64,000 nt of DNA from Ignavibacteria bacterium (GTDB lineage Bacteria; Bacteroidota; Ignavibacteria; Tepidaquicellales; Tepidaquicellaceae), in the NCBI GenBank assembly GCA_019187405.1, contig JABAQZ010000004.1, positions 124,001-188,000 on the forward strand, in the 5' to 3' direction. Positions 56,160 to 64,000 of this stretch are shown in pieces. Below the pieces are notes generated by a model. That model was not told the origin of the DNA. It ran no database searches and saw only the letters and a list, made by a program, of their open reading frames with translations. Position 1 is the stretch's first letter. Each line of letters begins with the position of its first letter. A program made the translations under genes and the position numbers.

Positions 56160-57596
56160 ATGAGAATTACACTTAAGAATTTACTTGCGTTAACATGTGC
56201 TTTGATAGCTTTTTCTTACAGCTATTCACAGGATAGTTTTGAAAAAGGAATTAATGCGGCAAAGAATGGTGATTATGTTACTGCCGTGAACTTACTCAAA
56301 TCCACTGTTAATTCAGAAGACAGTTATGAGGGATTTTATTATTATGGTCTTGCTTTGCTTAATACAGGTTCCATTAAACAGGCGGAGAATGAATTTCAAA
56401 AAGCCCTGAAAAAAGACTCTGAAGGTATTGGAGCGCTCAAAGGCATGGGAGATCTATACAGCAAGAAAAAAGATTATACAAAAGCTGATTCATATTATGA
56501 TAAAGCAATAAAAGTCGAACCTGAAAATTTAGATTTAATGCTTGCCAAAGCAAAGAATTTAACAGTTGCGGGAAAGATAGATGATGCGCTGAATGTACTT
56601 GCTCTTGCAAAAACCGTTGGTTCGGAAAGTCCAGAAATATATGTAGGGCTTGGCGATGCTTACTATTATAGAAGGGCATTCAAGCCTGCGGAAGAAAATT
56701 ATCAGAAAGCATTAAAGCTGAAATCGGGAAATGCAAAAGCTTTTTATGGACTTGGAATGATTGCTTTTAGAGAAAGGGAATTTAATAATGCTCTTGATTA
56801 CTTTAATAAGGCAATTACCTCCAATCCGAACTTTGCAGATGCATATCTTGAAAAAGGAAGACTTTTATATTTTAACGAGAATTATGACGAAGCTTTGAAA
56901 ACATTCGAAAAGTATGCACAGCTTCAGCCCGGATCCGTTGATGGTCTTACATACATTGCAAAAGTAAAATACGGACAGAAAAAATATGATGAAGCACTTT
57001 CTGATCTTGAAAAGATAATCAAAGAAAATCCGGATGCCGATTTATCTTCAGCATATAAATACATGGCTTACGTTTATAATGAAAAAGAAGAATATGAAAA
57101 GGCAAAAGAATACTTTTCTAAAGTACCAAAAGATTTGTTTGATATTGAAGACCACATTAAACTTGCGCAGATATATTCGAATACAAATGAATTCAGCAAG
57201 TCTTATGCTGAATTTGACGAAGCAATAAAACAGGACAGCACAGTGCCTTACATATATTATCAGATGGGAATTGTTCAGTTCAATGAAAAAAAATACAGCG
57301 ATGCCATAATTAATTTTCAAAAGGCAATAGACATGGGAACGACACAGCTTGCGGCGTATGTATATAAAGGTCTTTCGCTTTATTCTCTGCAGAAATACGA
57401 TCAATCGCTGGCTGAATTTAACATTGCCATTTCCAAAGACGACAAGTATGTGCCGGCATGGCTTTGGAGAGCAAGATCCGAAGTCCAGCTGGATAAATTT
57501 GAGGATGCAAAGATCAGTTACAAGAAAGTGCTTGAGCTCGAACCGGACAACAAAAGCGCTCGGGAGGATTTGGATATTATAGAGAAGAAACAATAA
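56160..57596 (+). CDS. Secreted tetratricopeptide-repeat (TPR) protein
   Basis: 478 residues with a signal peptide (MRITLKNLLALTCALIAFSYSYSQ). About twelve TPR units fill the rest, for example DYTKADSYYDKAIKVEPENL, KPAEENYQKALKLKSGNAKA, NNALDYFNKAITSNPNFADA, KYSDAIINFQKAIDMG and FEDAKISYKKVLELEPDNKS. TPR arrays make protein-binding scaffolds; this one ends the tonB-hypothetical-PstS-TPR cluster common in Bacteroidota, where it may help assemble an envelope complex. A terminator follows immediately. Confidence 0.9.
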   Translation: MRITLKNLLALTCALIAFSYSYSQDSFEKGINAAKNGDYVTAVNLLKSTVNSEDSYEGFYYYGLALLNTGSIKQAENEFQKALKKDSEGIGALKGMGDLYSKKKDYTKADSYYDKAIKVEPENLDLMLAKAKNLTVAGKIDDALNVLALAKTVGSESPEIYVGLGDAYYYRRAFKPAEENYQKALKLKSGNAKAFYGLGMIAFREREFNNALDYFNKAITSNPNFADAYLEKGRLLYFNENYDEALKTFEKYAQLQPGSVDGLTYIAKVKYGQKKYDEALSDLEKIIKENPDADLSSAYKYMAYVYNEKEEYEKAKEYFSKVPKDLFDIEDHIKLAQIYSNTNEFSKSYAEFDEAIKQDSTVPYIYYQMGIVQFNEKKYSDAIINFQKAIDMGTTQLAAYVYKGLSLYSLQKYDQSLAEFNIAISKDDKYVPAWLWRARSEVQLDKFEDAKISYKKVLELEPDNKSAREDLDIIEKKQ

Positions 57597-57629
57597 TAAA
57601 TTTATTCTGAAATTATAAATAGCTAATTT

Positions 57630-57660
57630 AATGCGGTTAAAATTTAATCGCATTTTTTTT
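57630..57660 (+). terminator. Terminator after the TPR gene
   Basis: AATGCGGTTAAA (57630-57641) pairs, with one G-U, with TTTAATCGCATT (57643-57654), then runs into T up to 57660, four bases before the next start codon. Confidence 0.8.
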
Positions 57661-57664
57661 GAAA

Positions 57665-59041
57665 ATGGAAGCAGTAACCGGATACATAAATAAAAACGAA
57701 AAAAATTTTGTTGAGGAGCTCAAGGAGTTTTTAAGAATTCCTTCAATCAGTACAAATCTCGAGAATAAGTCTGATGTCAGAAAATGCGCAGAGTATGTAA
57801 GCGGGCAGATGGAAAAAATTGGTCTTGAGAATGTCAAAATATTTGAAACTCCCGGTCACCCAATTGTTTATGGCGAGTATCTGAAAGCAGGCAAAGATAA
57901 ACCGACAGTGCTTGTGTATGGTCATTATGACGTTCAGCCTGTTGACCCGCTGAATTTATGGACTACACCGCCGTTTGAGCCGGATATAAGAGGGGATAAT
58001 ATTTATGCAAGAGGCTCTGCTGATGATAAAGGACAGGTGTTTATTCATTTTAAAAGCATACAGTCTCATCTCGAGATTAACAAGACTCTTCCTGTTAACG
58101 TTAAAGTTTTAATAGAAGGCGAAGAGGAAATCGGAAGCATTAATTTGGATAAATTCATTGAAGACAACAAAGAAATGCTTAAGTGTGATTATGTTGTTGT
58201 TTCAGATACTTCAATGTTTGATCATGAAGTCCCGTCGATTTGCTACGGATTAAGAGGACTTGCTTACATGCAGGTTGAAGTAACCGGACCCAACAGAGAT
58301 CTACATTCGGGTTCATTTGGAGGCGCTGTTGATAATCCGGTAAATGCGCTTGCAAGAATTATCTGTAAGTTAAAAGATGAGAAGGGAAAGATTCTCATTG
58401 ATGGATTTTATGATGATGTACTCAACCTTACTCCAAAAGAAAGAGAAGAATATTCAAAGCTTCCATTTGACGAAAAGAAATACATGAAAGGTCTTGAAGT
58501 GGATGAGTTATTCGGTGAAGAGGGATATACAACTCTTGAGAGAGCGTCTGCAAGACCGACGCTTGACTGCAACGGAATCTGGGGAGGTTTTCAGGGTGAA
58601 GGTGCAAAGACAGTGCTGCCATCAAAAGCCGGAGCGAAAATTTCCATGAGACTTGTTCCGAATCAGGATCCACAAAAAATAGAAAAGCTATTTACCGACT
58701 TTGTAAAAAAGATTTCTCCCAAATCGGTTAAGGTGGAAGTAAAATCTCTTCACGGAGGAAATGGCGCGATAACACCGCTTGATTCTCCTGCAATGGATGC
58801 GGCAGTGGAAGCAATGAAAAAAGGATTTGGTAAAACTCCTTTATTTACAAGAGAAGGCGGTTCGATTCCAGTCGTAAATTCTTTTCAGACTCTTTTAAAT
58901 GCTCCGGTTATACTTCTCGGTTTCGGACTTCCGGATGAAAATGCTCATTCGCCGGATGAACATCTGAATTTGAAAAATTTTCAAAGAGGGATACTGAGCA
59001 TCGCACATTATTTAAACGAATTATCAAAAATCAAAAAATAA
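57665..59041 (+). CDS. M20-family metallopeptidase/dipeptidase
   Basis: 458 residues from the ATG at 57665; a TTG two codons earlier sits in the terminator T-tract and is unlikely. The zinc ligands of the family stand in order: VYGHYDVQPVDP (His), ARGSADDKGQ (bridging Asp), EGEEEIGS (catalytic and ligand Glu), VVSDTSMF (Asp) and NAHSPDEHL (His). Peptidases of this group (M20 type, carnosinase/CPG2-like) cleave dipeptides or short peptides in the cytoplasm. Its start lies just 4 bases after the previous terminator, so its promoter probably overlaps that hairpin. Confidence 0.94.
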   Translation: MEAVTGYINKNEKNFVEELKEFLRIPSISTNLENKSDVRKCAEYVSGQMEKIGLENVKIFETPGHPIVYGEYLKAGKDKPTVLVYGHYDVQPVDPLNLWTTPPFEPDIRGDNIYARGSADDKGQVFIHFKSIQSHLEINKTLPVNVKVLIEGEEEIGSINLDKFIEDNKEMLKCDYVVVSDTSMFDHEVPSICYGLRGLAYMQVEVTGPNRDLHSGSFGGAVDNPVNALARIICKLKDEKGKILIDGFYDDVLNLTPKEREEYSKLPFDEKKYMKGLEVDELFGEEGYTTLERASARPTLDCNGIWGGFQGEGAKTVLPSKAGAKISMRLVPNQDPQKIEKLFTDFVKKISPKSVKVEVKSLHGGNGAITPLDSPAMDAAVEAMKKGFGKTPLFTREGGSIPVVNSFQTLLNAPVILLGFGLPDENAHSPDEHLNLKNFQRGILSIAHYLNELSKIKK

Positions 59042-59045
59042 ATTA

Positions 59046-59396
59046 ATGGCAAAATCAAAACAGCACAATGTGCAGTCATTAAAATCGAAAAAACAGAAGA
59101 AAGAATTAAGCCATCTGCATTTTGCAATGACGGCGAAAAATTACATGATAATCGGCGCGGGAATACTTGTTATCATAATAGGATATGTATTGATGTCGGA
59201 AAATTCCGTTGACGGATTTATGCCGACGGTTGTTGCGCCTATTCTGCTGATTTTAGGATACTGCGTCATTGTTCCGGTTGGAATTTTATTTAACGATAGA
59301 GGTGTTACTGAAAGCGAAACGGAAGAAATTAAAACCGAAACAAAGGCTAATATTCAAAATGTATCTTCTGTTTCATCAAACATAAAAACATCATAG
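59046..59396 (+). CDS. DUF3098 membrane protein
   Basis: 116 residues, starting 4 bases after the peptidase gene, so likely co-transcribed. LHFAMTAKNYMIIGAGILVIIIGYVLMSE matches the DUF3098 pattern (F.....NY...G......G..LM.), with a second membrane segment TVVAPILLILGYCVIVPVGILF. Lys-rich head, and a charged, Glu/Thr-rich tail that is longer than usual. Function unknown. tmRNA begins 28 bases downstream. Confidence 0.8.
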   Translation: MAKSKQHNVQSLKSKKQKKELSHLHFAMTAKNYMIIGAGILVIIIGYVLMSENSVDGFMPTVVAPILLILGYCVIVPVGILFNDRGVTESETEEIKTETKANIQNVSSVSSNIKTS

Positions 59397-59424
59397 TTTT
59401 TTTGTATTTGTTCTTTGAAATTTT

Positions 59425-59780
59425 GGGAATGCAACGGTTTCGACGGATTGAAAGATGGTTAGAACTGCATATAGTGTTTCTGCAACCACTTTAAAAAGGC
59501 AGAAAAACAATAAACAACAACGTAGATTATAACTACGCTATGGCTGCTTAATCATTAAGCGCCTCGTTTTAAAGATTCCCGCTCATCGGAGTTTTTAAAA
59601 TGTCAATTAGATGAGATAGTTTTGAAAATTGTCCGGGTTTTCAAAATGAAACCTTACCGGAATTGCAGCTGATCAGGTAAGTCTGTTTGCCGGTTCACTG
59701 TGAAATCAACCAACAGACTATATATGTAGACGTTTTAATGGTCTTCTTTTCGGACCCGAGTTCGACTCTCGGCATTTCCA
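59425..59780 (+). ncRNA. ssrA: tmRNA (transfer-messenger RNA)
   Basis: The 5' end GGGAATGCAACGGTTTCGACGG and the 3' end GACCCGAGTTCGACTCTCGG CATTTCC form the tRNA-like half (acceptor GGGAATG with CATTTCC, one G-U; T-arm CCCGAG/TTCGACT/CTCGG). The tag reading frame is 59498-59548, encoding GRKTINNNVDYNYAMAA, stop TAA at 59549. A G (GGC) is the likely resume codon. The RNA rescues stalled ribosomes and tags proteins for proteolysis. CCA is not encoded. The 3' end meets the stop codon of the convergent glycosyltransferase gene. Confidence 0.95.
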
Positions 59781-59781
59781 C

Positions 59782-60765
59782 TTAGTTTTTTAATCTGATT
59801 CTTTCGGCAGTCTTAATTACTTTTTGAGATATCTCTTCTGCATCAGCATCTTTTACATCATTTTCGTTTTTTGAACGCACTACTTCATTTATTTCTGACA
59901 ATGGTCTGAATTTTTCCAGATTCCATTCCGGAGCTGGATATACTGCAATGACAGGCTTGTTAAATGCAGAACAAATGTGGACAACAGAAGTATCAGGAGT
60001 AAGCACAAAATCAGACTTAAATATTACCTGTGAGGTTTCAATGATGTCTGAAGTCTCGATAAAACTGATTTTACCTTCATTGAAATTATTCAATAAATTA
60101 TCAATCAGATCTTTATCTTTTTGTAAACCTATCAGATAAACATTTGCAATTTCGGATGTGATTATATTATTCAACACATCAATCCATAATTCTTTTGATA
60201 AATATCTGCTTTTATTTCCTGCAGAAACATTAACAACAAGATTCAGTTTATCTTCATTTTTAAATAAATCAATAAACTTATTTTTTACCAAACGCGGAAT
60301 ATTGTATGAAGGTCTCATTAATCCTGCATGTGAAGAGCTGTCAAGAAAATTTATGGGAGACAGATTTATGCATACTGCATGTTTACAAAGAGTATGGTCT
60401 TTGAGGTCAATGTCGAATATTTTCTTGTCAAAATTAAAGCCGAGAGAAAATTTTGGTTTTAGAGTTTTGACAAGATATTCGGAAGTTCTCGAGTAATTAT
60501 CTTTTGTGTCAATCCAGATATCAGATTTCCCGAAAAGATTTTTAAGCAGTTTTAGAATTCCCGTCGGAGATTTTTCAAATACAATTACATTATCAACCGA
60601 ACTGTTGTTTAGCGGAATGTCTTTATTCACGGCTGAAGCAAGAACATTGATTTTCGAATGTGGAAATAATCTCTTTAGTTCATAGAACAGGGGAGTTGTA
60701 AGTATCATGTCCCCAATTCTTCCTATCTGAACTATCAGAATTTTTTCGGCATTCTTAAAATTCAA
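59782..60765 (-). CDS. Glycosyltransferase family 9 (ADP-heptose:LPS heptosyltransferase-like)
   Basis: 327 residues. The opening KILIVQIGRIGDMILTTPLFYELKRLFP is the GT9 signature; later come LVVNVSAGNKSRYLSKELW, VYLIGLQKDKDLI, and the nucleotide-sugar site VLTPDTSVVHICSAFNKPVIAVYP. GT9 enzymes add heptose or related sugars to lipopolysaccharide core on the inner face of the inner membrane. The start codon directly adjoins the yidC stop (60766). The gene's end abuts the 3' end of tmRNA, so the two convergent genes have no spacer. Confidence 0.9.
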   Translation of the reverse strand: MNFKNAEKILIVQIGRIGDMILTTPLFYELKRLFPHSKINVLASAVNKDIPLNNSSVDNVIVFEKSPTGILKLLKNLFGKSDIWIDTKDNYSRTSEYLVKTLKPKFSLGFNFDKKIFDIDLKDHTLCKHAVCINLSPINFLDSSSHAGLMRPSYNIPRLVKNKFIDLFKNEDKLNLVVNVSAGNKSRYLSKELWIDVLNNIITSEIANVYLIGLQKDKDLIDNLLNNFNEGKISFIETSDIIETSQVIFKSDFVLTPDTSVVHICSAFNKPVIAVYPAPEWNLEKFRPLSEINEVVRSKNENDVKDADAEEISQKVIKTAERIRLKN

Positions 60766-62622
60766 TCAACTTCTTTTAGATTTCTGAGCAGGAATTTGCC
60801 GGGGTTTTGTATTCTTTCCGTTCTGCTGATCACTTTTAACCGATAAGACTTCAGGCTTTTCGGGAGGATTCTTTTTATTCGTGTACCACTGCTGTGCAAT
60901 CGAGAATAAATTGAACATGAAGTAATAAAGATTTAAACCTGCCGGAAAACTGAAGAACAATAACGTCAACATTACCGGCATAATATACACAAGAGCTTTT
61001 TGTTTTGGATCGGTCATGGTCATCTTCTGCTGAAGGAACATCGTTACACCCATAAGTATTGCAAGAAGCGATATTTGATCAATTCCGAATATCGGGATTT
61101 TAAAAGGAAGCTTAGCAATGACATCAGGTGAAGATAAATCACTTATCCACAGAAAGCTTGCATGTCTTAATTCAATCGTCGAATTAAAAACTCCGAACAA
61201 TGCATAAAGTATCGGCAACTGAATCAGCATAGGAAGGCAGCCGCCTGCAGGATTGATTTTTTCTTCCTTATAAATTTTCATTATCTGCTGATTTGCCTTT
61301 ACCGGGTCGTCTTTATACTTTTCTCTGATTGAATTAATTTTTGGATTTAACTGCGCCATTTTTTTCATCGAGTTCATCTGAGACTTTGTCAGAGGATTTA
61401 GCACAATTTTCATCAACAGAGCAAAAATAATTATCACAAGCCCCCAGCTTGGAATGACCGTATGTATCAGTAAAAATACGGGAAGAATTACATACTGGGC
61501 AATTGGTCTGACAATGAAGTCAAGAGAAAATCTTAAAGTCTTTTCAAGTTCAAGAGAATACGATTTCAGGATGCTGTAATCGAGAGGCGTAAGAAGAATT
61601 TTGAATGTTGACTTGTCGGAATTGTCATCTTTGAGATTCATTTTTACGGCAATCGAATAATTTTCTCTTGCTCCTTTATCTTTTAATAGTTCTTTGAATC
61701 CCGATAAATACGCACCGTCGCCTTTCATGTCATTTGGAATTATGAAAAGACCGAAATACTTTGTTCTCAAACTAACATAATCCGTATTACCGTTAAAATC
61801 TTCTTTGTAAGTTTCTTTTTCATCTGAGGCATCGAGTGTTTCCAGCTCTCCTCCCATGTGGGCAAAAGCTTCCGAATAAGTAATTTCCTGATCGCTCCTG
61901 TATTCAGTCATGTTAAGCGATGATTCCCATACGACCTGATATTTGTTATCGGAAATAAATTTCACGGGCTGACTGAATTTATATTCAACGTCAAACTCAT
62001 ACTTATCTTTATAAAAAGTATAAATCTTTTTTATGCCGGTTAAGCTGTCTCCGGGAAGCGATAAGCTGTATTCAAGCTTAAACGAATTATCGGTGTTAAG
62101 ATCCACTTTTTTCCATTCCGGATAATCAGAATTAAAGACAAGATCTTTTGTATTTATCAGTCTTCCTTCTTTTGAAGTAAAAAGCAGATGCAGTTCTTTT
62201 CCTGCTTTCCAGTCAACAAGCTGAAGAGGTTTGTTGTCCCAGGTAGTATAATTCTTTATTGTATATTCTCTCAGACTTCCGCCGTAATTTGTGAATTCCA
62301 TTTTCACGATATCATTTTCAAGAATGATTATCTTTTCGGGATTAACGGAAGGATATTCTCTGCTTTTTGTATAAAATAAATTACCGTATTTAATTACCAG
62401 TGAATCCGTTTTTAAGGAATCAGTTAATTGCTTCCCTGAAATCGTTGTATCGATTTTTCTTAAGGATTCCTGATTGTCTTTTAATTTCTGCTCTGATCTT
62501 AACAGCGAGTCAGCAGCTCTATTTTGCTGTATTACTTTTTGTTGATTGCCTGAATTCCAGTAAAGCCATACCATCAGAACTATGCCGATTAACACGAATC
62601 CGAAAACTGATCTTTTATCCAT
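60766..62622 (-). CDS. yidC: Membrane protein insertase YidC
   Basis: 618 residues. The N-terminal span is GFVLIGIVLMVWLYW, then a large periplasmic beta domain (residues 30-355, with VKMEFTNYGGSLREYTIKNY and EAFAHMGGELETLDASDEK). The conserved core begins at LDFIVRPIAQYVILPVFLLIH, with SWGLVIIIFALLMKIVLNPLTKSQMNSMKKM, LNPKINSIREKYKDDPVKANQQIMKIYKEEKINPAGGCLPM and later membrane helices. Basic C-terminal tail (KPRQIPAQKSKRS). It inserts and folds inner-membrane proteins with or without Sec. Follows yidD, rnpA and rpmH in the same direction. Confidence 0.95.
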   Translation of the reverse strand: MDKRSVFGFVLIGIVLMVWLYWNSGNQQKVIQQNRAADSLLRSEQKLKDNQESLRKIDTTISGKQLTDSLKTDSLVIKYGNLFYTKSREYPSVNPEKIIILENDIVKMEFTNYGGSLREYTIKNYTTWDNKPLQLVDWKAGKELHLLFTSKEGRLINTKDLVFNSDYPEWKKVDLNTDNSFKLEYSLSLPGDSLTGIKKIYTFYKDKYEFDVEYKFSQPVKFISDNKYQVVWESSLNMTEYRSDQEITYSEAFAHMGGELETLDASDEKETYKEDFNGNTDYVSLRTKYFGLFIIPNDMKGDGAYLSGFKELLKDKGARENYSIAVKMNLKDDNSDKSTFKILLTPLDYSILKSYSLELEKTLRFSLDFIVRPIAQYVILPVFLLIHTVIPSWGLVIIIFALLMKIVLNPLTKSQMNSMKKMAQLNPKINSIREKYKDDPVKANQQIMKIYKEEKINPAGGCLPMLIQLPILYALFGVFNSTIELRHASFLWISDLSSPDVIAKLPFKIPIFGIDQISLLAILMGVTMFLQQKMTMTDPKQKALVYIMPVMLTLLFFSFPAGLNLYYFMFNLFSIAQQWYTNKKNPPEKPEVLSVKSDQQNGKNTKPRQIPAQKSKRS

Positions 62623-62646
62623 TTATGAAATTAATGATTGTAAATT

Positions 62647-62892
62647 TTAATGCTGAAGAGATTTTAGATTTATAGATTTTTTATTGGGAACAGGGTCATA
62701 ACCGCCCTCAAAAAAAGGATTACATTTCAGAATTCTTTTTACCGTAAGATAAAATCCGTAAAAGAAACCATGAAGTCTGAACGCTTCAATGCCGTAATGT
62801 GAACAAGTAGGATAAAATCTGCAGGTTTTCGGTAAAAGAGGCGAGATCAGAAACTGATATATTTTAATTAAACCGATTGCCGCGTATTTCAT
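62647..62892 (-). CDS. yidD: Membrane protein insertion efficiency factor YidD
   Basis: 81 residues. The family pattern is clear: [30 protein letters not shown] then [29 protein letters not shown]. It assists YidC and Sec insertion. It overlaps the end of rnpA by 29 bases, the usual tight arrangement. Confidence 0.95.
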   Translation of the reverse strand: MKYAAIGLIKIYQFLISPLLPKTCRFYPTCSHYGIEAFRLHGFFYGFYLTVKRILKCNPFFEGGYDPVPNKKSINLKSLQH

Positions 62893-63337
62893 ATTTTTTT
62901 AAAAATTTATTTATTGACGGAATTAAAGTTTCCATTTCATTTAAGAAAAAACCGGCTTTTACGTCAGGATAAAGCTTTACGTAATTATATCCCTTTTCGC
63001 TTAGTGTGAAAATCATATTTACCTTGATATCTTGGCAATGCAAGGAATTTTTTCTTAATCTGTACGATTCTTTAATAAGTCTTTTTAAACGGTTTCTGAA
63101 AACTGATTTTCTGATTCTTTTCTTTGCAATAATAAAGCCCACTTTTATTGAAAATCTTAAAAGCGGGCTTTCTGAATTCTTTTTAAAATCTTCGGTTAAT
63201 TTATCTGTTTGAATGTAAACTTTTAAAAATTCCGAACTTAAAACTTTTGAATTTGAAAGTACTTTTGAAAATGCATCAAAACCTCTCAGGATCTCATTTT
63301 TTGTCAGCTTAAATTTATATTTGCCATCATCAGACAA
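62864..63337 (-). CDS. rnpA: Ribonuclease P protein component
   Basis: 157 residues, somewhat longer than the usual 110-130. The signature [14 protein letters not shown] and [15 protein letters not shown] identify RnpA, the basic protein that supports the catalytic RNA of RNase P in 5' tRNA processing. The start is a TTG; the frame is in phase with rpmH and stays open back to its stop, so a different rare start (for instance ATT) is possible. Ends inside yidD. Confidence 0.93.
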   Translation of the reverse strand: MSDDGKYKFKLTKNEILRGFDAFSKVLSNSKVLSSEFLKVYIQTDKLTEDFKKNSESPLLRFSIKVGFIIAKKRIRKSVFRNRLKRLIKESYRLRKNSLHCQDIKVNMIFTLSEKGYNYVKLYPDVKAGFFLNEMETLIPSINKFLKKYEIRGNRFN

Positions 63338-63370
63338 GCTATGCCCTTGTGACTTTATAATAATGAAATC

Positions 63371-63529
63371 CTAAGAATGCCTTGTAAATTCATCACTGAC
63401 ACTGAGTTTCTTTCTCCCTTTAGCTCTTCTTCTTGCAAGTACTTTTCTGCCGTTTTTGGTAGCCATACGCTCTCTGAAACCGTGTTTATTTTTTCTTTTT
63501 CTATTGCTTGGTTGATAAGTTCTTTTCAT
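63371..63529 (-). CDS. rpmH: 50S ribosomal protein L34
   Basis: 52 residues from ATG at 63529 to TAG at 63371. It begins [20 protein letters not shown] and continues [20 protein letters not shown], the unmistakable L34 sequence, with a short extra tail ([11 protein letters not shown]). It lies 33 bases before rnpA and is the first gene of the rpmH-rnpA-yidD-yidC set. Confidence 0.97.
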   Translation of the reverse strand: MKRTYQPSNRKRKNKHGFRERMATKNGRKVLARRRAKGRKKLSVSDEFTRHS

Positions 63530-63550
63530 TGCTTATTTAAAATTAATGTG

Positions 63551-63582
63551 CAAAAATACTAATGTTAACGACGAATTACAAG
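63551..63582 (-). promoter_or_regulatory. Bacteroidota-type promoter of rpmH operon
   Basis: On the minus strand CTTG (complement of 63579-63582) and TATTTTTG (complement of 63551-63558) stand 20 bases apart, matching TTTG-N19-21-TAnnTTTG with one mismatch. Transcription would begin near 63545, about 16 bases before the rpmH start codon. Confidence 0.5.
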
Positions 63583-63644
63583 GAATTTAATATATGAGTC
63601 ATCAGGCTTGTATATTAACAAAATCTATTCTTTTAATTCAAATA

Positions 63645-64000
63645 TTAAACTGTTTTTGAAATTAACTTTTCCTGATTAAGTTTATTAAAAAGCAGGTAAA
63701 TCCCTCCGAAAATCATTATTACGGAGATTATCTGTGCCTGACTTAATCCAATCGCGACAATAGGATTTAATCTGATAATCTCTACTAATAACCTCGCTAT
63801 TCCTGTTAATATCAGATAATAAGCAAAAATTATTCCTGACGTTTTGTAGATTTCTCTGCGCTTCCATAAAAAAATAAATATCAGCAATGACGCAATGAAT
63901 TCATATATCGGGGTGGGATGGACATATACTCCCTCATGTGTTGGAACGGTTCCGTTTAGATAACTGTATCCGATAAATTCCCAGAATGTTCCGTTAACCG
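63645..64000 (-). CDS. lgt: Prolipoprotein diacylglyceryl transferase, C-terminal part
   Basis: The frame is open to the window edge, so the N-terminal part is missing. Read from the edge it has FWEFIGYSYLNGTVPTHEG, VHPTPIYEFIASLLIFIFLW and GIARLLVEIIRLNPIVAIGLSQAQIISVIMIFGGI, all Lgt signatures: HPTP(I/L)YE and the E-x-x-R before GLSQAQ. Lgt attaches diacylglycerol to the lipobox cysteine of lipoproteins such as the PstS proteins here. It precedes rpmH in the same direction with 115 bases between, where the rpmH promoter lies. Confidence 0.93.
   Translation of the reverse strand, partial: VNGTFWEFIGYSYLNGTVPTHEGVYVHPTPIYEFIASLLIFIFLWKRREIYKTSGIIFAYYLILTGIARLLVEIIRLNPIVAIGLSQAQIISVIMIFGGIYLLFNKLNQEKLISKTV

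Overview
This 64-kb window is AT-rich bacterial chromosome. It most likely comes from the Ignavibacteriota/Chlorobi side of the FCB (Bacteroidota-related) lineage. The reasons are: secreted proteins ending in a type IX secretion (T9SS) type-A sorting domain with the PNPFNP and SSGIYFY signatures; several long BNR/sortilin-type propellers that instead end in a dockerin-like module; a TonB-hypothetical-PstS-TPR operon of Bacteroidota type; a YidC with a large periplasmic domain; and promoters resembling the Bacteroidota TTTG/TAnnTTTG pattern. The species cannot be named from the sequence.

Layout. 1-842 is the end of a biotin-dependent acyl-CoA carboxylase carboxyltransferase subunit. 1313-3226 is a secreted BNR-repeat protein. 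3381-5524 (minus) is a compact operon: a DUF692/MNIO iron oxygenase, a DUF2063-like partner, a 71-residue peptide with a YGCLACG core and a very strong Shine-Dalgarno, a terminator, and a secreted protein. I read it as a candidate RiPP-type peptide-modification system, the most interesting locus here. 5669-14428 holds murB, a T9SS subtilase, a CoA-transferase, queC, an AI-2E family permease and GTP-dependent PEP carboxykinase. 14643-26460 is a zone of secreted proteins (two propellers with the dockerin-like tail, a YCF48-like propeller, a choice-of-anchor-J protein, a beta-barrel, a DUF2202 ferritin-like protein) plus a decayed M6-peptidase pseudogene. 26483-31142 pairs a patatin-like lipase with an unusual 1178-residue fusion of a multi-span membrane domain to a GMC oxidoreductase, whose 3' end is partly duplicated in tandem. 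31378-42267 contains a T9SS protein, a metallo-beta-lactamase hydrolase, a sodium/solute symporter, a triplicated 260-bp non-coding repeat, a small secreted protein, priA, tRNA-Arg(UCG) and two tandem paralogous choice-of-anchor-B proteins.

42460-48822 is a 6.4-kb array of nested palindromic repeats. Inside it a PIN-domain toxin-antitoxin module has been duplicated together with one array unit (period 1205 bp), apparently with no base changes in the genes. 48920-57596 carries pstSCAB (no phoU), an L,D-transpeptidase, and tonB-hypothetical-pstS-like-TPR. 57665-64000 has an M20 peptidase, a DUF3098 membrane protein, tmRNA, and, on the minus strand, the cell-envelope/translation cluster lgt (partial), rpmH, rnpA, yidD, yidC and a glycosyltransferase 9 gene.

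Calls rest on reading motifs by eye. No database search, structure prediction or alignment program was run.
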